From assembly GCA_015178975.1 (NCBI GenBank), contig WHVD01000179.1, forward strand, positions 94,003-158,002: a stretch of DNA of 64,000 bases, written 5' to 3'. The notes beneath the pieces are model-generated. The model worked only from the letters and a program-made list of their open reading frames with translations. It had not been told where the DNA came from and did no database searches. The stretch's first letter is position 1. Every line of letters starts with the position of its first letter. This DNA comes from Hysterangium stoloniferum. Its lineage: Eukaryota; Basidiomycota; Agaricomycetes; Hysterangiales; Hysterangiaceae. The position numbers and the translations under genes were made by a program. This document shows, piece by piece, positions 56,578 to 64,000 of the stretch.

Positions 56578-57214
56578 CTTTGCAAACAAAGGCTACAACC
56601 CCAATATTGCAATCCACCTGGACCATGATCTCACATCCACCCGTACTCAAGACTTCATTGCAAACCTTGACAAGCTACATCAAGAACTTCGTAAAACTAT
56701 TGCAATGGCCCAAGAACAATACCAATGGTCTGCAGATAAGAATCAACTTCCACCTCCTAATTTCAAGATCGGAGATTGAGTATTCGTTAAAGCTGAGTTT
56801 TTCTGAACTACTAGAACCTCTAAGAAGCTCTCTGAAAAATATTTAGGTCCTTTTGAAGTTATAGCACAAGCCAGCACGCTTTCATGGACACTTCGGCTTC
56901 CAGACAACATGTGTGCAGTACACCCAGTATTTCATGTATCTATGTTAGAACCTTATGTTGCTAACAATATACTGGATTGCATACAACCACCACCTCCACC
57001 CGTGATTATTGATGGAGAACCCAAATTCGAGATATCGGAAATCCTAGGCTCTAAAATCGACAATCACTGACACTCATGCAAGTTACTTTATTTGGTTAAA
57101 TGGGCTGGCTATGAAGGTACAGATGAAGAAACCTCATGGATCTTAGCTACAGAGCTCGGCAATGCATCAGAAATCATTTTAGGGTTTCATCAAGCTTATC
57201 CAAATAAACCCAGT
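56573..57214 (+). pseudogene. Family F integrase C-terminus and chromodomain
   Basis: The frame reads [69 protein letters not shown] and a chromodomain: FEISEILGSKI...KLLYLVKWAGYEGTDEETSW (57040-57130). It ends at the family A element. No antisense gene is visible because the A insertion cuts the element here. Confidence 0.8.
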
Positions 57215-57855
57215 TGTGAAGAGTGGTGGGTTCTGACCGCTCTATATACGAAGAATAGTGTTTATTCAACTACTATTAGAGAGTATTGACCGTCAGTACA
57301 ATACTATAGACTACTAGACTGTTAGTACTAGTATAAGAACGCACTGCACGCCTCAAGAGCAACTGTATAGTTGCTCGCAACGGCTTAGAACAGTAAGATA
57401 ACGAGTTGACCCTTTACGGTACAACTAGTAGCTAGAGATAAGAAAGATACTCAGCTAAAGACTGAGTGTCTAGGATAGAGTATTAGTGGCGTGAGTCGAC
57501 TACGGTGTCGACGAGCGCAAAGTCTTGAAAGCGGAACTCAACCTTAGCGGTTCGAGTTCAAAAGGCTATTAGTAGACTAGAGAATGCTACCTTTATGGTA
57601 GCTGAGATACTACCCTTGACACCTCTCGTTATTCGACGTCTGAGTCGTTACGAAGTGGTGTCTGCTGGGTAAAAAGTTGTCTGTCGTTTGGCGCCGAGGG
57701 CGCCCATACGTATACACAAAGCTTCGAACTACAAATCAAGGTGTGCTCGAAATATAGAAAGAATATAAAGAAAGAAAATAAAAGGTAAATAATAAAGTAC
57801 TATAATCTGGTTATTATTCCTTAGTCCAGGTATGCATATATGCATACCCTTTACA
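57215..57855 (-). mobile_element. Family A 3' LTR
   Basis: 641 bp, TGTGAAGAG...CTTTACA. Its right neighbour GTGCCCCCCAG reads on the minus strand as the polypurine tract CTGGGGGGCAC, so this is the 3' LTR of a minus-strand element. The solo LTRs at 2372, 17136 and 30053 and the LTR at 28663 belong to the same family. The 5' LTR lies beyond position 64000. Confidence 0.9.
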
Positions 57856-57880
57856 GTGCCCCCCAGTTCGAAGGGATGTG

Positions 57881-59926
57881 CTATACTAGGTGTCGAAGAG
57901 CATCTGGGACGCCGCCCCAAGCTTCCTGTGAGGATCCCCCAAGGTCCAAAATGAGGTTTCCCCATCGTTCCCTTTTTACTCTGAAGGATTCAGCTATTCT
58001 CGCCCGAGTCAAATCACTAGGATTCCTGTACAAGGAGTCGGCCCATCGTCTGTAGGCTTTCTCTCTGCAACGAACGACTGCGCGGACACTAACCGGCGGA
58101 GCGGAAATCTGCGCGAGAAGAGGAGCATTGGGGAGGGGAAACGAAGACGTGGGCAGTAGGGCAGGAACGTGTGGTTGCACGGTGGTCTCTGTGGGAGGCG
58201 TCAGGACGAGGGCCTCGAGTAAATCTACTAAGCCAGCAATAGAGAGGACATTCGCTGAGTCTGGGGGCAGACGGTGAAGTTCCACTATGATGTGCCGGAA
58301 CATAGAGAGTTTAATCTCCTGTGCTGCTCGTGCAAAGTTCTTCCCCTCTGCGAGATCCTCGAAGGAGAGATAGAAATCCTCCATTATCTCCGACAACGGA
58401 GCCAGACCGCGACAACCCTTGAGGCTCCCTTGAAGGACCGGTTGTTGAAGTACTGGCACGAGCTCTGATAGCACCCTTCTGACAGGAAACTGTTCGGAAG
58501 GGTAGTTGACGGCTACTCGCATCCAGAAAGTTGTGGATACGGGCTCAGTGAGGGGAACCGGGCTGTCAAGGACGGGAATAGGGGATTGTTCTCGGAGAGG
58601 AGTGGTGGCTTTCTGCATCTCCTTCACCTTTCTGCTTGCCAGGGGATCAATGACGTCCGGTGTAGGGGGGTCTAAATCGACATCCATTCGCTCTGGTGGA
58701 AGGTCCTGGATAGGGCTACCCAAGGACACGCAATATGAATACGGAGAGTCGGGAGGGATACCTGGTGACGGCGGAAGTTGGGTCGGTACCGGTATAGCTT
58801 TCGGGGAGGGAGAGAGACGAGGTGCCAGAATCGGGGAAGGTTTGCGTTGGGCAGAGGGAGTGTGTGTCGGGTGAAGGATGGGAGGGGGCCTCGACATCCC
58901 AAGTGAGGTTGGGACTGGTGCAGCGTTTGAAGAGGGAGGTAAATGAGGCGTTAGAATCGGGGCTGAGGGAGTGTGTGTAGGGTGAATGATGGGAAGGAGC
59001 CTCGACGTTGGCGAGAGATGTGGGACCGGAATCGTGGAAGGTTCGTGTTCCAGTGACTGTTGACTAGGGCGGTGACCCCTCCATACTCTGGATGACGGTC
59101 TCCATGTTTGTCTTTGGTTGGGGTCGCTGGTTACGAAACGAACTTCAGATGGGAGAAGGAACCCTTCATGGCAATCCTCTCCCAAAGATCGGATACTATA
59201 CACACCATTCCTGTTCTCGTCCTCCTCCTCATCCTCATCCGAGGAAAACTCAATTGGTCCCCTACGGTATCCCTTTTCTTGTTGGGGCAGCGTTTGACCG
59301 TCCCCTCAGGTGAGAACTATGCGTTGCAACTTAATGCGTCGAAGTAGCTCCCAGTCGTAAAAGATGGTACCCTCCTTCTCCTTCCAGCTCTTGGTTCCCG
59401 TCGTCCTAATACAAGGTGTCCCACCCTCGCTATCATCGGTCTCCATGAAGTCGGCCCATTTCTCTCCCGCTGGGGGAAGGATCGGCACTGAAGCTCTGTT
59501 TCCGCACTGCGCTCTGTACTCACGCCGCTGCCGCTTGGAAGGGACTCCTTCTCTTGCTCCCCTCGCCTCCTGTTGACTTCTATACTCAGCATGCCTTTCT
59601 CTTTTGCGGGCGAGTCTCCTTGCGTTGTGTTCTTCCATGAACATTTCCTGCTTCCGCATGCTAGCAGTGACTTCCTCAGATGATGGCCTGATGGAGGGGC
59701 CTAACGGCTTGCTCCAATCCGTACCAGTACTTTTCCCCAGCTCATCACCAAAGGAGAAAGTCGAAAGGGGGGTTGATTCCTGGGTACCCCAATTGCTCTC
59801 GACATTGTCTGTACGAGGCACGCGGGTGATGAATCCCCCGCCGGTCGTGGATGTACTGGCTGTCGGGGCTCGCTGGACCTTTTTGAACTTAGGGAGGACT
59901 TGCTTGTTTTGTTGGAAAGGGAGCAT
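57881..59926 (-). pseudogene. Family A extra ORF downstream of pol (two parts)
   Basis: The minus strand carries a frame from ATG at 59926 (MLPFQQNKQVLPKFKK) to 57881, about 681 residues with one TGA at 59306-59308. The first part (206 aa) has a Ser/Thr-rich and basic, Arg-rich segment (ARRLARKRERHAEYRSQQ) and ends RRIKLQRIVLT. The second part is Pro-rich (LSPTSRLLPIIHPTHTPS repeats), then ends in a folded-looking region: CREKAYRRWADSLYRNPSD, RWGNLILDLGGSSQEAWGGVP. The TGA falls between IVLT and GDGQTL, with the same frame on both sides. The copy near 420-1000 has a TGA at the same place. No function is known to me. It occupies the place where some retroelements carry an envelope-like gene, but no membrane segment is visible. 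Confidence 0.65.
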
Positions 59927-60256
59927 TATAACGCGATAAAAGTGGTGAAGTTGAAGATAGAGAGAAGGACGTGGTGTGAAAGATAAAGAAAATTTATGCG
60001 AATTTACGTGTACTTTTTTATATATATATTGAATTGAAACTCCGCTCGGTTGGTCGTTAAATAGAATTCATTAATTGTGGCCGGGTTTTGGGGAAATGTG
60101 TCCGCTGCCAATTAATGGTTGTCCCAATCGACAGAAGGGATAGGAAAATGAAAATGAATAAAAGCCAACGAGATGGCTCACCGAATAACTGAGATATTTC
60201 TGAAAGGAAGTTACAAAAGAGAGGGAATAGATGATTCCTTGAGCGCATATATCCCG
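59927..60256. other. Spacer between family A pol and the extra ORF
   Basis: About 330 bp without a frame. A T-rich run (TTTTTTATATATATATTG, near 60013) lies in it. Confidence 0.45.
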
Positions 60257-63200
60257 TTAAATGTTGAACAGCGCCTTGTATGCCCTCAAAAGTGCCGGAG
60301 CGTTTCTAAGGTCAGTGCTGCTTAACCACGAATCCTCCTCGGGTCCATAACCTTTCCAGCGCACCCTAAATAGCAGACGATTTTGCTGTTTCCTATGTCC
60401 AACAATAGCTTCGACTTCATATTCTTCGTGATCTGATTTCAACTCTCTTAGGTTCTCAAGTTGGGGTCTCGGACCTAGCTTGGAAGGAGAGGGTTGATAT
60501 TTCCGCAGATGATCCCGATTAATGACTGGATGCATAGGGTACTCCGGGGGAATCTTAAGCCTAAATACTTGAGAGTTCAATTTCTCAAGGACCTCAAATG
60601 GTCCAATCTGTCTTTGTATCAGTTTCTTCCCCGTTCCCTTGACTTCCACCAGTTCGAGGGAGTGGGGGTTCACCAATACAAAGTCTCCTTCAGAGATATC
60701 TTCTACAGGTCTTTGCTTCTTGTTATACGCTCGTGCTTGAATCTCTTGGGCTCGAGCGATGGAATCCCGCACCATCTGCCGATGATTTTCTAGCTCGAGG
60801 ATCCATTGGTCGGCCATAGGGCTGTCTGATAGTTCTCTAGGAACTAGGGGCTCGTCACCTCCTAGAACTCGAGACATTCCTCTTGGGAGGTATCCCATTA
60901 ATAAGAAGGCCGGGGCATAGTTTGTGGAACTGTGAACAGTCGAGTTGTATGCGTGAACAACTACCTCAATCCACTGGGACCAGCTTTCTTTAGCAGAGGC
61001 ACAATAGGCTCGAAGCATCTGTTCTATGGTCGCGTTCATATTCTCCGTTTTCCCATCCGTTTGAAGATGATGAGCCGAAGATACCGCAAGGGTGGTACCA
61101 TAGATCTTACAGACTTCCCGCCAAAACCTGCAGGTCCATCTCTTATCCCGGTCACAGATTATTCAAGAGGGCAGTCTGAAGGGGCTTGCTACCTGTTTGA
61201 CAAATATTCGTGCGAATCCTTCAGCGGTAAGGTTCGAAAAGGTAGGTATTGTAATAGCGTAGCGCGTCAATTTATCAACGGCAACGAAGACTGCGGAATA
61301 CGAATCCTTTCCTGAATCGGGTAGTCCAGTGATCAAGTCCATAGAAACTACCTCGAATGGCCTAAAAGGTACGTCAGCCGGTCTGAGGGCTCCTTGACGA
61401 GCGGTGCGATCGACTTTGGTTTTTTGGCAGATATCGCAGGTACGCGCGTACGACACGCAATCTTGTAGCATTCTCGGCCAAAGGAACCGGTCTTTCATCA
61501 GGTTGAACAACCGCTGGCCTCCGGCGTGTGCTCCCTCAAAAGGGTTATCATGCACCAACCTTAGAATCAAGTTAATCATGGTTCTGGGTACACAGACTCG
61601 ACTTTTCCAGTCCGAGTCACGAAAGTACAGGAGTCGGTTTGCTCCCACGAAGTAGTGAGAAGGAGTAACAACTGCGTTGGGTGAAGGGGTATCTAAAGCA
61701 TAGAGATTCCTGAAAACCGGGTCCTTTGAATAACCCTCTAGAAATTTCTTTATATATCCCTCCTCGATGCTGATTAGTAGCTGAGGATGACGCAATGCGA
61801 AGTCGGACTCGTCTTCCTGGTCATTCCTTATTGCGTTATGAATATCCCATTCTGACCGTCGGACCTTTTGAGTTACTCCAAAAGGCTCCATAGAATCGAG
61901 TATGGTAGAGAAGACCGCCTTCTTAGCGGGTTCGTCTTTCCATAGTTTTTCCTCAGTATTCTTGTCCAGAGAAGTCGAGGTGATAGCCTGCAAATCATCT
62001 CTAATAGGGCTCACGAAGGCTGGTACCCGAGGGAGTCTGGACAGTGGATCTACGTTGCTGTGAACTCTCCCTGCTCGATGCAAAATCTCGAGACCTGGAA
62101 ATGCAGCGTATATCGCCCCCCATGCAGCTAGTCGACGATTAGTGTTCTCGTAAGATCTAGCCCATTGCAGAGCTGCATGGTCCGTAATGAGCAGGACATG
62201 TTCACCTTCAATGAAAGGTTGAAAGTGGACCAGTCCCTCCTTTGCTGCTAATGCTTCCCGTTCAGTAGCAGAATAGTTACGCTCCGCGCTTTTCAGCGTG
62301 CGACTCCAATATGCAATGACTCGTTCAACAGTAACTTCGGTCGCCTCAAAAGTGGATCCCCACGAATCCGACCACTCAATCTCGGGCTGTTTGGTTTTGT
62401 ACCGATGAACAAAGGATGGCACGTCCTGCGCACGGTCAAAAGCCAATTTGGCTTGGGCGTAGATTTTTGTATCCACTAAATCTCCTAAAGCCATCTTCTG
62501 GACTTGTTGGAGGCAACAACCCAAGGCAAAATCCGAAGCGTCCGTATACAATCGGTAGGGCATCCCACTAACTGGATGTCCCAACACTGGAGCTGATCCT
62601 AATGCGGTTTTAACATCCTCATAAGCTCGGACATGTTCAGCAGTCCACGTCCAAGGTGTTCCCTTTTTTAGGAGTGAGAATAAAGGGGACACCATCCATG
62701 AATAAAATGGTATATATGCTGAAAAGTAAAGGACCATTCCAAGAAACCGTTGTAGATCAGAAACCTTAGTGGGTGGGGCCAATTCCAATATAGCGCGAAC
62801 CTTTTCTTGATGGGTTGAAAAACCCAGCCTAGATACTTTATGACCCAATAACAATATCGAATTATATCCGATAAAACATTTCTTGGGAGAGAGAGTAATA
62901 CTGGCCGAAGCGATAGCGCCAAGCACCTCATTCAGGTGAAGCAAATGATCATCCCAGTTCTTAGAGAATATGACTATGTCATCGATGTAGACTAAACAAA
63001 AAATCCACAAGTAGGGTGCTAGAACCGTTTGCATGACGCGCTGAAATGTAGAGGGGCCGTTTCTGAGCCCAAATGGCATCCTTTTAAATTGCCACAGCCC
63101 TCTATGGGATCTAAAGGCTGTTTTGGGCTTATCGTCCTCCAACATTTCTAATTGAGTAAACCTGGCCAGCGCATCGAAAGAAGAAAGAACATTTGACCCC

Positions 63201-63835
63201 GACAGCGCTTGCATAATCTCCGATTGACGTGGTAAAGGAAATTCATCTGGAACCGTGAGATGGTTAAGTTTCCGATAGTCGATGACCACCCGCGGTTTAC
63301 CATTGCGATATACTACAAAGGCTGGTGCTCCCCAGGGGCTTTTAGATGGCTCAATGACACCCTGTTCGAACCAGGTATCCATTTGCTCGTCTATAACTCG
63401 CCTATTGGCAGGGGACGAGGGGAACATAGGCATGGATATGGGCTGAGCGCCCTCTTTCAAGGGGACAGGGACTCTACATTCCACTTGCCCTAACCGTCCA
63501 TCGACTCCGAAAGCCTTAACGTTCTCAGTCAAAACTGATCTGAGACGTGGCGGGACCTCCGTTGGTATATCTGGTCCCAAATTGACTAACTTGTGAAGAT
63601 CCTCTGAGGCAAATTTCTCATTATCAGCCACTGCAGCCGTCTTAGGACCAGGCGGTTCGAAATCGTCTGCAATCTCTGGTTCAACAGGTGGCTTAGGTCT
63701 TTCTGAGGCAACTTGACGGTCCTCCTCAAGTTGAGAGAGACTTTCAATAAGGTGTGCGATCTTGGTCGCGCCTGCTACCATTAAAATTTTCTCCTCGAAT
63801 GACCTGGGCTTGTGAGCCCAAACGAGCGGGGTCAT
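60257..63835 (-). pseudogene. Family A Pol (chromovirus gypsy), one in-frame TGA
   Basis: One long minus-strand frame, ATG at 63835 to 60257 (about 1192 residues), broken only by TGA at 61163-61161. RT: VDEQMDTWFEQGVIEPSKS, GKPRVVIDYRKLN, CLVYIDDIVIFS (YIDD catalytic box), SPKKCFIGYNSILLLGHKV. RNase H: YTDASDFALGCCL, an insertion of about 55 residues (DTKIYAQAKLAF...), YSATEREALAAKEGL, LLITDHAALQW. Integrase: HDNPFEGAHAGGQRLFNLMK and CDICQKTKVDR zinc finger, SMDLITGLPDSG, then SPFRLPS*IICDRDKRW where the TGA may replace an Arg or Thr codon, QMLRAYCASAKESW, and NRDHLRKYQP. The chromodomain ends it: HEEYEVEAIVGHRKQ and RVRWKGYGPEEDSWL. This is the most intact pol in the window. Confidence 0.9.
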
Positions 63836-63892
63836 GAATTATCCCTATTGTCTCCCCTCGTCGGATAGTCTTAGGGGTTAGTGATGGATTGG

Positions 63893-64000
63893 CTAAAGGT
63901 ACTGCCGCACTATTCCTTGAAATTGCCCGTGATTGGGTGTGGCTAATATAGAACCGTCCTCGTTTTGCAGTACGATTCCTTCAACAATCCATTCCTCGCC
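63893..64000 (-). pseudogene. End of an upstream ORF in family A (Gag or protease)
   Basis: The minus strand from the window end reads GEEWIVEGIVLQNEDGS, ...IVRQYL and TAG at 63893. It is in a different frame from pol, and pol's ATG lies 58 bases further on. The start and identity lie outside the window, so Gag/protease is only inferred from position. Confidence 0.4.

Noticed and set aside
57215-57855. Reading the 57215-57855 LTR as the 3' LTR of the plus-strand F element
   Set aside because: It has the sequence of family A LTRs, starts where the F chromodomain ends without a polypurine tract, and is preceded on the minus strand by a polypurine tract of the family A element.

Overview
This window looks like a repeat-dense stretch of a filamentous fungal genome, most likely a basidiomycete of the Agaricomycetes. 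The signs are about 50-bp GT...AG introns, a fungal-type C2H2 regulator with split exons, Ty3/gypsy chromoviruses, Helitrons, a tyrosine-recombinase element and an APH-like kinase of the kind common in mushrooms. I see no bacterial operons, rRNA, tRNA or CRISPR. Names such as family A, B, C, D, E and F are my own labels, and every homology call is made by eye.

Layout. 0-4.2 kb: a decayed tail of a family A gypsy element, then a Copia RT/RNase H fragment split by a family A solo LTR, then a small inverted-repeat element. 4.3-5.7 kb: a decayed, intron-bearing APH-like gene. 5.9-8.9 kb: a Helitron remnant carrying a family B solo LTR. 9.2-11.9 kb: two family B integrase fragments and a convergent, spliced antisense gene. 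12-14.3 kb: a Tc1 remnant and a second Helitron. 15.6-20.4 kb: solo LTRs nested several deep, with a complete but dead Tc1 element. 21.7-23.7 kb: the only convincing host gene, a GC-rich C2H2 zinc-finger gene of three exons. 24.7-28.6 kb: minisatellites and a DIRS/Ngaro-like tyrosine-recombinase element. 28.7-34.7 kb: fragments of families A and B, including two B LTRs in inverted orientation. 34.7-46.9 kb: a family B element on the minus strand, split by a family E LTR and by a complete family D gypsy element with matching target-site duplication. 47.7-49.6 kb: a promoter-like region with heat-shock-element-like repeats and a DDE transposase remnant. 49.6-57.2 kb: a family F gypsy element with its 5' LTR, interrupted by a family C solo LTR. 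57.2-64 kb: a family A gypsy element on the minus strand, running off the window end.

The most interesting signal is the extra gene in family B. It lies between pol and the 3' LTR, runs antisense to pol, has its own TATA box and has the same exon/intron lengths (306/51/57/48) in two diverged copies. It encodes a coiled-coil segment followed by a cysteine pattern that fits a Zn2Cys6 cluster. Family A has a different extra gene, in the sense orientation after pol, with a TGA codon at the same place in two diverged copies. Most coding copies are broken by TGA codons at expected Arg or Trp positions, and the two LTRs of family D differ only by transitions. Both suggest C-to-T decay of methylated or RIP-like type.
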